From Bacteroidales bacterium (GTDB taxonomy: Bacteria; Bacteroidota; Bacteroidia; Bacteroidales; UBA1402): a DNA stretch of 64,000 nucleotides. Of this stretch, positions 9,078-16,779 are shown one piece after another. The notes beneath the pieces are model-generated. The model searched no databases. It saw nothing but the letters and a program-made list of their open reading frames with translations, and was not told where the DNA came from. Where the stretch lies: positions 24,995-88,994 of the forward strand of contig JAFUDT010000007.1 of assembly GCA_017464285.1 (NCBI GenBank). Direction: 5' to 3'. Numbering within the stretch: the first letter of the stretch is position 1; each line of letters opens with the position of its first letter. Both the position numbers and the translations under genes were made by a program.

Positions 9078-11285
9078 CTATCCAATAAATTTGATCATTG
9101 AAAATACATTCTTACCTTCTGTCCGTTCATAACGGACTTCATCCATAATATTGCGTACCAAGTAGATACCCAGTCCGCCAATGGCTCGTTCTTCCACACC
9201 CAGAGTCACATCCACCTCCGGAGCACGGGTCGGATCAAAAGGCTGTCCACTGTCGGAAACGATAAATTCCAGGCTGTCCTTGCGAATAACCGCCTCAACA
9301 TCCACCAGACCGTCAGATCCTTCCGGATAGGCATACATGATGACATTGGTGACGGCCTCCTCAAGAGCCAGGTTCAGGCTCATGGCCAGAGACTGGTCAA
9401 GTCTGGCCTCTTCGGCTATCGTCTCCACGAAATCGGCCAACTGCGGTATCTGCTGAATATCGTTATGCAAGATCAGATGGCGCTCCGAATTATCCGGAAC
9501 AGTCTCGTTCAGGTAACGCACATAAAGCATTGTCAGATCATCGCTTTGCGGTGCTGTCCCGACATAGGAGCCGATGGCTTCGGAAACGATGCGAAGCTGT
9601 TCCTGAGAAACCATTCCAGGATGCAGCTGCCCGAGGAGTCTATTTTCTCCAAAAAGCTCATGATCAGAGTTCTCCGCCTCGGTCAGTCCGTCGGTAAACA
9701 GGAACAGGCCGTCCCCGCACCTGAGGTCTGTCTCCTGCTCCTGGAAAGACATTCCGGGCATGACTCCCAATGGCAGGTTAGCCATCACGTCAAGCGCAGA
9801 GACACCCTCAGACGAAATCACATAGGGAGCATTATGGCCGCAATTGCAGTACCGCATATGGCCGTTGCCCAAGTCAAGCACGGCGGTGAAGAAGGTGACA
9901 AACATATTGCTCTCGTTCATGTCAGCCATGGACTCATTCATGGCTGTCACAATGCGCTGCGGGCTCTTCTCATGGGCAGAAACCGTTCTGAACAGGCTGC
10001 GGGTGACAGCCATGACCAACGAAGCGGGCACGCCTTTGCCCGAGACATCGCCAATACAGAAGAACAGCTTGTTTTCGCGGATATAGAAATCATACAGGTC
10101 GCCGCCCACTTCCTTGGCTGGCACAATGGAGGCGAACATGTCGATATCCTTGCGTTCGGGGAAAGGCGGGAATATTTTGGGAAGCATGGACATCTGTATG
10201 CCCCGACCGATTTTCAGCTCACTTTCCATCTTTTCCTTACGTTCAGAGAGTTCCCTGTACTTAAGCTGGCTCTTAATCGAAGAACGGAGTATCAGGATCA
10301 GCATCAGGACTCCCAGCAACTGAAGCAGCTTGACAATCAGGCCGATTCTTCGGATTCCGCCGAAGATTTCCTCATCAGGTATGACAATAGACATGGACCA
10401 GCCTGTACGCTCGACCGGAGCATAGAAGATATAGCTCGTGGACTTCTGGTACTTAAGCGTGACGTTACCGGATTCACCGGACATCATGGAGCGGTTGATA
10501 CTGCCAAGTTTCGAGGTGTCGGAGGCATTCAGGTCGAGCAGTGTCTCCTGCACGGTCTTCCGCATCACCAACGACTCGACCGGGCAGACCATGATCTGTC
10601 CCGAACGACTGATCATCATACTGAAAGCCGTTGGATAGACCTCCACGTTACCGACCAGGTCGGTCAGCCAGTCCAGGGAGACATCGGCTGTCAAGACAGC
10701 CGCCAGGCGCCCGTTTTTGTCTCGTACAGGCAGGGAATAAGTCGTCATCAGCAGGTCGGCCCCTCCCTCGTCCACATAGGGCTCCGACCAATATCCGGCC
10801 TGCAGTTCAAGAGGTTTGACAAACCACTCCTGGGAAGGATAATCGTATTCCTGAGTGGCCAGCTGGCGATAATGGATTTCTTTTTCTCCGGGAATCTGAT
10901 ACGAGAAAGGGGCATAAAGCGGCCTGGCCGGATTATATCCGGGAACCAGCGCCAAAGTAGAACCAACTATGACCGGATTGTCCCTGACGATACGACGGGT
11001 GACAGCCACCATGCTGTCGGGATAATCCAGGCACCATTGGGCAATCCATTCACTGTTACGGACGGCCGACTCCGCCTGGTCGATCACGTTCATGATTTTG
11101 AGTCTGGTCGCTTCCAATTGGCTTTCAGCTCTCATCGAAGCTTCGGCTTTGATACCCTTCTGTGAAAAATAAAACTGTATCAGAGCCGTGGCTTCCAAGG
11201 TTACGACAGCCACGATGACCAACATCAGACCTGCCCTGGCCGACTGATGCAGGAATACCTTGTCTTTCAATTCATTTATTTTCAT
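9078..11285 (-). CDS. Membrane sensor with SpoIIE/PP2C phosphatase and C-terminal RsbW-like ATPase domain
   Basis: A 735-residue, four-part protein. Transmembrane segments at about 18-38 and 315-335 bracket a periplasmic sensor of about 275 residues with Cache-like features (YWSEPYVDEGGADLLMTTYS at 165-184). A SpoIIE/PP2C phosphatase follows (about 381-590), with metal-binding EVGGDLYD and GDVSGKG intact. The last ~125 residues are a GHKL ATPase (HATPase_c_2) with the N-box LALEEAVTNVI and the GLGIYLV motif. The family logic is that phosphatase and kinase act on the STAS protein encoded 5 bases downstream. The ATG overlaps the stop of the upstream kinase gene (ATGA), indicating translational coupling. 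The ligand is unknown. Confidence 0.92.
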   Translation of the reverse strand: MKINELKDKVFLHQSARAGLMLVIVAVVTLEATALIQFYFSQKGIKAEASMRAESQLEATRLKIMNVIDQAESAVRNSEWIAQWCLDYPDSMVAVTRRIVRDNPVIVGSTLALVPGYNPARPLYAPFSYQIPGEKEIHYRQLATQEYDYPSQEWFVKPLELQAGYWSEPYVDEGGADLLMTTYSLPVRDKNGRLAAVLTADVSLDWLTDLVGNVEVYPTAFSMMISRSGQIMVCPVESLVMRKTVQETLLDLNASDTSKLGSINRSMMSGESGNVTLKYQKSTSYIFYAPVERTGWSMSIVIPDEEIFGGIRRIGLIVKLLQLLGVLMLILILRSSIKSQLKYRELSERKEKMESELKIGRGIQMSMLPKIFPPFPERKDIDMFASIVPAKEVGGDLYDFYIRENKLFFCIGDVSGKGVPASLVMAVTRSLFRTVSAHEKSPQRIVTAMNESMADMNESNMFVTFFTAVLDLGNGHMRYCNCGHNAPYVISSEGVSALDVMANLPLGVMPGMSFQEQETDLRCGDGLFLFTDGLTEAENSDHELFGENRLLGQLHPGMVSQEQLRIVSEAIGSYVGTAPQSDDLTMLYVRYLNETVPDNSERHLILHNDIQQIPQLADFVETIAEEARLDQSLAMSLNLALEEAVTNVIMYAYPEGSDGLVDVEAVIRKDSLEFIVSDSGQPFDPTRAPEVDVTLGVEERAIGGLGIYLVRNIMDEVRYERTEGKNVFSMIKFIG

Positions 11286-12112
11286 AGAATCGTCTTTAGC
11301 GCCGCCCTGAATTCAGGCATCGGACGACGGGTATCACGTTCAATCATGATAGTCTTCAGGCCGGCATAAGGTCGGATTTCCTCCTCTATTTCCTTTAACG
11401 GCCGGTCTGCACCGAAATAGGCTGCGGCAAAAGCCTCCCAAAATCTTGAAGCAGTCACCCCGTCCATGTGGAAAGCCTCCCGGGTATAGTCCTCGCTGTT
11501 CAGCCGTCCGGTACTGTAAACCATGCCTAAATCGAAAAAGGGATGGCCGTAGCAGAAATCTCCGAGGTCGATGAAATAGCGCTTCTCACCCGAGAAAATG
11601 GCATTTCCGAAATGCAGATCGCCGTGCAGCGCCGTCCGTGAGTCGGGAGTGTCGATGATGAAACGGACCAGTTTGTCTTTTTCTGTCGTGGTAAAAAAGG
11701 GGTTGTCAGCCAACATCCGACAATAGCGATCTTTGACAGACTCGAACTGTTGCGTATCAAGTTGGATGCTATGAAGTTCACGGCACATGGAGGCAAATTC
11801 CGCCGCGTACTCTGCCACCAGAGCCGGGTCATCACCGACAGCCCTGGCATACGATTTTTTGTCGGGAATACGGCGAAAACGTATACCATACCGCCCGTCG
11901 GCCGTCACGACATAGTCACCCGGTTCAGGAGTGGCGATCCCGGCTTGGAAAACCTTTCTGGCAGTCAGCATCTCATCGAGCGGTTGCCGGATTTTGCCCG
12001 GAAGATACAATTTGAGCATGACATCCGGCCTGGCACGATGATGGTAACTCTCGCCGTTGGAGCCTCCCCCGGCATACTCATAGTCGTTGATGTCTATCCG
12101 AATCGGGTCCAT
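11282..12112 (-). CDS. APH-type small-molecule or protein kinase (phosphotransferase)
   Basis: A 276-residue aminoglycoside-phosphotransferase-fold protein. The catalytic Brenner loop HGDLHFGN and the metal-binding IDLGD are intact, and MLKLY supplies the likely ATP-binding lysine. Proteins of this group are often annotated as TIGR02172-type putative kinases. Nothing indicates antibiotic resistance; its position between an alarmone-hydrolase-like gene and a sensor phosphatase suggests a signalling or metabolite-kinase role, which is inference. The stop overlaps the next ATG by 4 bases. Confidence 0.8.
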   Translation of the reverse strand: MDPIRIDINDYEYAGGGSNGESYHHRARPDVMLKLYLPGKIRQPLDEMLTARKVFQAGIATPEPGDYVVTADGRYGIRFRRIPDKKSYARAVGDDPALVAEYAAEFASMCRELHSIQLDTQQFESVKDRYCRMLADNPFFTTTEKDKLVRFIIDTPDSRTALHGDLHFGNAIFSGEKRYFIDLGDFCYGHPFFDLGMVYSTGRLNSEDYTREAFHMDGVTASRFWEAFAAAYFGADRPLKEIEEEIRPYAGLKTIMIERDTRRPMPEFRAALKTIL

Positions 12113-12119
12113 TTTTCAT

Positions 12120-12698
12120 TTATTGTGCAAACACCTGGTCAATCAGGCGCTGGAATTCACGGAAGGCAAAAGTATCCTCAAGTTCACGCAAGGAATCGGC
12201 CAGACCGCGATAATGCCACTCATGGTCGGACTTGTTCTTGACGTGGAAAATCTGCCACAAGGCATCCCCTTGACAGGCATGGTCACGGGCGATGGCCCGC
12301 ATATTGGAGAGTTTGTCGCCCAAGGCAACCATTTTAGCCTCATGCGAGACGGCGGCCAGACGCTCAATGGCTGCCCGCTTACGGTCATGCCAGCTGTCCT
12401 CTTCACTCACACCGGACTCGAAAGTGTCGCTTTCGGCGGCAACCAGTGAGGCAATTCTCTCACCGAAAGCCTGCTCCAACTCCTCTTTCGTCACGGAGGT
12501 GTCTTCAATGACATCATGCAGGGCCGCCGCCGCCAGCAGTTCCTGGTCTGCCGTCATGGTCGCGACAATCTCTACTGCCTCCAGCGGATGTACAATATAA
12601 GGGAAGCCTTTGCCCCGCCGCTCTGTTCCGGCATGGGCATGGACGGCAAAAACAATCGCCCGGTCCAGCAGTTCCGTATTCAAAGGTCTATTTGCCAC
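12120..12698 (-). CDS. Small HD-domain alarmone hydrolase-like protein (SAH/MESH1 type)
   Basis: A compact HD phosphohydrolase of about 192 residues resembling the hydrolase half of RelA/SpoT. All expected metal and catalytic positions are visible: the early His of FAVHAHAG, PYIVHP (His about 37), LHDVIEDT (HD about 61-62, ED 65-66) and the distal Asp in ALGDKLSNMRAI (about 128). It should hydrolyse (p)ppGpp or a related alarmone. The start is uncertain: GTG 12698 gives the normal family N-terminus and an 11-base overlap with the upstream gene, while ATG 12737 would extend it by 13 residues with a 50-base overlap. It lies two genes downstream of the alarmone synthetase gene. Confidence 0.82.
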   Translation of the reverse strand: MANRPLNTELLDRAIVFAVHAHAGTERRGKGFPYIVHPLEAVEIVATMTADQELLAAAALHDVIEDTSVTKEELEQAFGERIASLVAAESDTFESGVSEEDSWHDRKRAAIERLAAVSHEAKMVALGDKLSNMRAIARDHACQGDALWQIFHVKNKSDHEWHYRGLADSLRELEDTFAFREFQRLIDQVFAQ

Positions 12699-13320
12699 TT
12701 TTTCTGATATAGTTGATAATACAATCGGCCGCATCATCCTCCGTCAGATGATCCATGTTCAACACAAGATCGTAGTTTCTGGCGTCATAGCGGCTTCGGC
12801 CGGCATAATACTTCGTATAAGTTTCCCTGTCTTTGTCCACTTTCCGGATCAGTGTGACGGCCTCGTCCCGGGTAACAGGCTGCCGTCCGCAGATCCGGGC
12901 AACACGGTTGTCCTCCGAAGCCCGGATAAAGACAGAAATCATGTTCGGATGGTCTTTCAGGACAAAGAAACCAGCCCGGCCCGTAATCACGCAAGACTCT
13001 GTATAAGCGATATCTCTCAGGATTTTCGACTCTATGCTGAATATCTCGGAGGTCGTAATCTCCCCGGGATGGACATGTTTGTAGTCGAAAGCGGGAGCAG
13101 GGACTACGGCCTGACACAGTTCCGTCCACCAATTCTGTCTGCGCGCCTTGATTCTCTCTATTTCCTCCATCGTCAGGTGAAAATGAGAGATCAAACCTTC
13201 CAGAACAGCCTTGTCGTAATGTCTGACACCTAGTTTTTCACTGAGAATCCGTCCCACGGTACGACCGCCGGAGCCCATTTCCCGGTTGAGTGTGATGAGG
13301 AAGTTCTTGTCAGTATTCAT
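12688..13320 (-). CDS. Cytidylate kinase-like family protein
   Basis: A 210-residue P-loop nucleotide-kinase-like protein of the cytidylate kinase 2 family. The N-terminus has NREMGSGGRTVGRILSEKLG, the glycine-rich loop in its GSGGR form, followed by YDKAVLEGL. It is distinct from housekeeping Cmk, and its substrate is not established. It sits between the alarmone synthetase (11 bases upstream) and the HD hydrolase (overlapping), so a nucleotide-signalling role is plausible but unproven. Confidence 0.82.
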   Translation of the reverse strand: MNTDKNFLITLNREMGSGGRTVGRILSEKLGVRHYDKAVLEGLISHFHLTMEEIERIKARRQNWWTELCQAVVPAPAFDYKHVHPGEITTSEIFSIESKILRDIAYTESCVITGRAGFFVLKDHPNMISVFIRASEDNRVARICGRQPVTRDEAVTLIRKVDKDRETYTKYYAGRSRYDARNYDLVLNMDHLTEDDAADCIINYIRKSGK

Positions 13321-13331
13321 ATCGATGTGGT

Positions 13332-14396
13332 TTAATCAGCAACATGCATAAAAGAGAGAGCCTTGGACTGTTCGAACAGGAACTCGGCCATCTCGCTGTT
13401 CATTTCCGAGGGCCCGTTGAGCAGATCCAGCATATACTTCAACCCGGCCTTGCCTCCGTCGGAACGCAAAACAAAGGCCGTACACAGATGCTGGGGCCCG
13501 ATCGACGAGGAAATGATATCCAGATCGGTAAGACCTATCTGATAACAGGCGATCTGATAGGCCGGCTCCGAATAGTTTTTGATAATGGTCGCAATATCGC
13601 CCAGTGTTTTGCAGCCAAGCCCTTTGAAGACAGGCAGGAAATTCATTAGGGAGACTTCCTGGATTTCGGCCTGGTTGACTGCTGCGATGCGACGGTTCAG
13701 CGCACCGAAGGGGTCCAAGGCCAGATAGTTGCGGAAAGAGTCTCCGTCGAGTTGCACTTCCTCCAGATTGCCGGAAGCGACCAGAGCCTGTACACGGCGA
13801 CGGTAGTCTGTCAGCTCTGTACGGATGCGGCTGAACTGTTCATCGGCCAGTTCCAGCATACCGGCCAGACGGTTCATGTTGCGAAGATACTCCCGCGGCA
13901 CTTCGACTCCGGACTTATATCCCGTGTCGTGGTAAAGATTGGCCCAGGCATGCTGCAAAACGGTCCGCATCTGTACCTCGAAGCGGTAAGGCCGACCGGG
14001 AAGACGGCAGATATAATGGAGAGACATGTAGCCGAAAGAATCGATTTCGTGGACTTTGCGCTTGTCAACCGAGTTATCCCAGTCAATCTCGAATAAGCGC
14101 TCGACGGCAGAGGCGACCTTATCCACATCATCTATATAGAACGTGATGACACGCACACCGACGATATCGGTAATGTCGGCCAAAGAGGCATACTTTCCTC
14201 CTTTGAGTTCAAGTTTGCCGGTCAAGGAGGCTTCGGTCTTTACACGAGCCTCCATTGAAGCGACAATGATACCGGCCTTGTCCAACGCCTGGCGAAGCCG
14301 ATCAAGGATATCAGTCCTGCTTTGTTCAAAACCGGGCAGCGACTGGCGGTATTCTTCCAGGATTTCTTCACAATGGGGATCCAATACTTTCGACAT
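13332..14396 (-). CDS. RelA/SpoT-domain alarmone synthetase (small, stand-alone)
   Basis: A 354-residue protein with a RelA/SpoT synthetase domain over about residues 45-170 and no HD, TGS or ACT domain. Nucleotide-binding motifs are present: RVKTEASLTGKL (51-62), DIVGVRVITFY (77-87), FGYMSLHY (121-128) and the catalytic EVQMRT block (140-145), followed by HDTGYK. The C-terminal ~180 residues are helical and unassigned. It should make (p)ppGpp or a related product, but its substrate could be another nucleotide or tRNA, as in toxic small synthetases with the FGY form of the motif. The ATG at 14396 is chosen because the -7 element at 14418-14425 overlaps the alternative ATG at 14420. Confidence 0.85.
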   Translation of the reverse strand: MSKVLDPHCEEILEEYRQSLPGFEQSRTDILDRLRQALDKAGIIVASMEARVKTEASLTGKLELKGGKYASLADITDIVGVRVITFYIDDVDKVASAVERLFEIDWDNSVDKRKVHEIDSFGYMSLHYICRLPGRPYRFEVQMRTVLQHAWANLYHDTGYKSGVEVPREYLRNMNRLAGMLELADEQFSRIRTELTDYRRRVQALVASGNLEEVQLDGDSFRNYLALDPFGALNRRIAAVNQAEIQEVSLMNFLPVFKGLGCKTLGDIATIIKNYSEPAYQIACYQIGLTDLDIISSSIGPQHLCTAFVLRSDGGKAGLKYMLDLLNGPSEMNSEMAEFLFEQSKALSFMHVAD

Positions 14397-14417
14397 GCCT
14401 TCTCTCAATTGAATTGA

Positions 14418-14425
14418 CAAAGGTA
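14418..14425 (-). promoter_or_regulatory. -7 element of the alarmone/partner-switching operon
   Basis: Minus-strand TACCTTTG matches TAnnTTTG, 22 bases before the ATG at 14396. The -33 position is only TGTG-like (about 14445-14448). It likely drives the eight genes down to 6087. Confidence 0.6.
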
Positions 14426-14462
14426 ATGTTTTTACTCAAAAAGACACATTTTCATCAGTTTT

Positions 14463-14494
14463 TTTGCCTGCCCTGTCGCAAAAGGGTATTTTTG
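14463..14494 (+). promoter_or_regulatory. Promoter of the divergent HD-domain gene
   Basis: -33 TTTG (14463-14466) and -7 TATTTTTG (14487-14494) with an exact 20-base spacer, a full match to the Bacteroidetes consensus. It fixes the gene start downstream, at 14524. Confidence 0.8.
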
Positions 14495-14523
14495 CCGACG
14501 GAACACCTTCACACAAGAGGACA

Positions 14524-15504
14524 ATGAATCTCTGGCCGATATACCACGACGGACTGCCCGGTTTTATCCGGGATATGGCAGCGACTGCCCCCATGCAGCG
14601 GCTGAAACAGATCGGGATGAACTGCGGCTGCGAATATACGTCCTTTGAACGTTTTGCCGGGCTGGAGCCCTATTCCCGCTTTGACCACAGCATCGGCTGC
14701 GCTTTGATCGTGTGGCATTTTACCAAGGACCGACGGCAAAGTGCCGCCGCGCTGCTGCATGACATCGCCACCCCTGTCTTTGCCCACGTCATCGATTTTC
14801 TCAATGGAGACCACGAACGACAGGAATCCACGGAACAGGCCACCGGACAGATAATAGCACAATCGGACGAACTCAGTAAAGTGCTCGCCAGATACGGCCT
14901 CACCGTTGACGATGTCGCCGACTATCACCGCTATCCCGTTGCCGACAATGACACCCCCCGACTTTCCTCCGACCGGCTTGAATACTCGCTGGGCAATGTC
15001 GTCAACTACAGACTCGCTCCGAAAGAGGAAGCCTCGCAATGGTACAGCCGACTGAAGGTCGGGAAGAACGAGGCAGACTCTGACGAGCTGATGTTCACGG
15101 ACGCCTCTACGGCCCTTGCTTTTGCCCGGGCCGCCCTGAAAGCCTCCCGCATCTATGTAGCCGATGAAGACCGCTTCGCCATGCAAATGCTGGCTGAGCT
15201 GCTTGACAGGCACATCAATAGAAAAGTACTGTCTGTTGAAGATCTTTATACGACCGAACCCGAGGTGATCGGACTGCTGAATCGCGATGCTGAAGCCTCC
15301 GCCGATTGGCGGCGCTTCTGTGCCTACCGCCGCATGGTTCCGGCAGGGTCACGGCCCCAGGCCCGTATCATCCCCGCTAAAAAGAGGTATGTCAACCCCT
15401 ACATAGAAAACAAAGGAAGACTGTCCGAGGTGTCTGCTACTTTTGCACAGGCGCTGGACAGCTTCCTTGCTCTTTCCTTCGAAAAGGCCGTCTGCGGCGA
15501 ATAG
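14524..15504 (+). CDS. HD-domain phosphohydrolase
   Basis: A 326-residue HD-superfamily protein. Metal-binding residues are visible in FDHSIGCALIVWHF (His) and LLHDIATPVFAHVID (HD and a following His). It is not of the RelA/SpoT type and is closer in layout to dNTPase-like or general HD hydrolases; the substrate is unknown. The ATG at 14524 (MNLWPIYHDGLPG) follows a consensus promoter by 29 bases, whereas an in-frame start at 14464 would lie inside the promoter. It diverges from the alarmone operon with about 125 bases between starts and could belong to the same nucleotide-signalling function. Confidence 0.82.
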   Translation: MNLWPIYHDGLPGFIRDMAATAPMQRLKQIGMNCGCEYTSFERFAGLEPYSRFDHSIGCALIVWHFTKDRRQSAAALLHDIATPVFAHVIDFLNGDHERQESTEQATGQIIAQSDELSKVLARYGLTVDDVADYHRYPVADNDTPRLSSDRLEYSLGNVVNYRLAPKEEASQWYSRLKVGKNEADSDELMFTDASTALAFARAALKASRIYVADEDRFAMQMLAELLDRHINRKVLSVEDLYTTEPEVIGLLNRDAEASADWRRFCAYRRMVPAGSRPQARIIPAKKRYVNPYIENKGRLSEVSATFAQALDSFLALSFEKAVCGE

Positions 15505-15508
15505 TACC

Positions 15509-16123
15509 TTACAACAGCTTTTCGATGTCCCTTTCGATTGCTTCCGGAGCCACGGTAGGCTCAAAACGGGCCACGACCTTACCCTTACGGTCAATCAGGA
15601 ATTTGGTGAAATTCCATTTGATGTCCGGATTTGAAGCATAGGCGGCATCCTTTTTCGAGAGCATCTGGTCCATAAATTCAGCCGTCTGGCCGGATCCGAA
15701 ACCTTCAAAAGGCTTTTGCCCGTACATCCAGACAAACAGCGGATGAGCCTCAGGGCCGTTCACATCAATCTTGGCCATCAGAGGAAAAGTCACGCCATGG
15801 TTAAGGCGGCAGAATTCGGCTATCTCTTCGTTGGAGCCGGGTTCCTGATGGCCGAACTGGTCACAGGGAAATCCAATGACAACCAGTCCCCTCTCTTTAT
15901 ACTTCTGATACAGGGCTTCCAGGCCATCGTACTGAGGGGTAAAGCCGCACTTCGACGCGGTATTGACAATAAGCAGTACCTGCCCGTCATACCGGGCAAA
16001 ATCCACTTCTGCACCCTTATTGGAAAGGGCCTTGAAATCATATACTTTTTTCATGTCTCTATGATTGCAGGCGACAACCGTCATCAACAAGGCAACAGCG
16101 GCCGTCACGATGTTCAGTCTCAT
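15509..16123 (-). CDS. Glutathione peroxidase family lipoprotein (Cys type)
   Basis: A 204-residue thiol peroxidase. The start MRLNIVTAAVALLMTVVAC gives a lipoprotein signal with Cys19, so it is probably anchored in the periplasm or outer membrane. The active site is NTASKCGFTPQY with Cys59 in place of selenocysteine, and the Gln of FPCDQFGHQEPG and Trp of KWNFTKF complete the catalytic set. It should reduce hydroperoxides, most likely with thioredoxin as donor, as in other bacterial members. Convergent with the HD gene (4 bases) and separated from the upstream gene by a terminator. Confidence 0.9.
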   Translation of the reverse strand: MRLNIVTAAVALLMTVVACNHRDMKKVYDFKALSNKGAEVDFARYDGQVLLIVNTASKCGFTPQYDGLEALYQKYKERGLVVIGFPCDQFGHQEPGSNEEIAEFCRLNHGVTFPLMAKIDVNGPEAHPLFVWMYGQKPFEGFGSGQTAEFMDQMLSKKDAAYASNPDIKWNFTKFLIDRKGKVVARFEPTVAPEAIERDIEKLL

Positions 16124-16136
16124 TTTTCTGTCGGGG

Positions 16137-16174
16137 TAAAAAAGAGAGAAATTGCACAAGGCAACTTCTCTCTT
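16137..16174 (-). terminator. Rho-independent terminator after the beta-barrel gene
   Basis: A 14-bp stem (16142-16155 with 16161-16174, one mismatch) and 5-base loop, followed on the minus strand by a run of six or seven Ts. It lies 26 bases beyond the stop of the 16200-16646 gene. Confidence 0.8.
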
Positions 16175-16199
16175 GTAAGAATAAAACCACAAAGGGATA

Positions 16200-16646
16200 T
16201 TAGAAACGATAACGTACACCCAGGGCGAAGCTGCTGGCTGCAAAACCACCGTCCAGGAAATAGAAGGTAGGTCTCCAGTCGAGTGACAGGGTCAGAGGAA
16301 TCTGGAAGTTGTACTCCATACCCAGCATACCGGCGATACCCAGATCCAATCCGGACTGAGTCTGGTCGGCATCGTCCTTATAGTTATAGAAGCCGACAGT
16401 GGCACCAGGACCGGCGTAGAAGTTGAAGTCACCCTCGCTGGCGAAAATGAAGTTGTAGATACCAGTGGCATAGAAACCATGGTTGAAGAAGATACCGCCG
16501 TCAACTTCAAGGAAGTTCTCACCCATCATATGCTGATAGGAAACTTCGGTGCTCGGACCGATACGAAGACCGATAGCACGGGGCTGAGCCATCATGACGG
16601 CAGTCAGGCCGAAAACGGCCACAAGGACAAGTAATGCTTTTTTCAT
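16200..16646 (-). CDS. Small outer-membrane beta-barrel protein
   Basis: 148 residues with a clear signal peptide (MKKALLVLVAVFGLTAVMMAQ) and a mature part of alternating amphipathic strands, ending in ALGVRYRF with a C-terminal aromatic typical of outer-membrane barrels. The size fits an 8-stranded barrel. No enzymatic motif is visible. It has its own terminator. The function is unknown. Confidence 0.72.
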   Translation of the reverse strand: MKKALLVLVAVFGLTAVMMAQPRAIGLRIGPSTEVSYQHMMGENFLEVDGGIFFNHGFYATGIYNFIFASEGDFNFYAGPGATVGFYNYKDDADQTQSGLDLGIAGMLGMEYNFQIPLTLSLDWRPTFYFLDGGFAASSFALGVRYRF

Positions 16647-16779
16647 AACAATACAATTAAAGTAAAACACTCATTCGTAAACATTTCTCCGTTTTCAATC
16701 CGACAACGCAGACCATATGCACGGAGCCATGCCGATAATCGCCGTAAAGTTCGAAAGATTTCACGAAAAAAACAAGTGT

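Noticed and set aside
9465..11165. A 566-residue frame antisense to the sensor phosphatase gene.
   Set aside because: Antisense to a gene with clear motifs in every domain; its own translation has the His/Gln-rich pattern typical of a shadow frame.
11282..12112. Aminoglycoside resistance phosphotransferase.
   Set aside because: Fold and HGDLHFGN motif match the APH superfamily, but genomic context is signalling and no mobile or resistance context exists.
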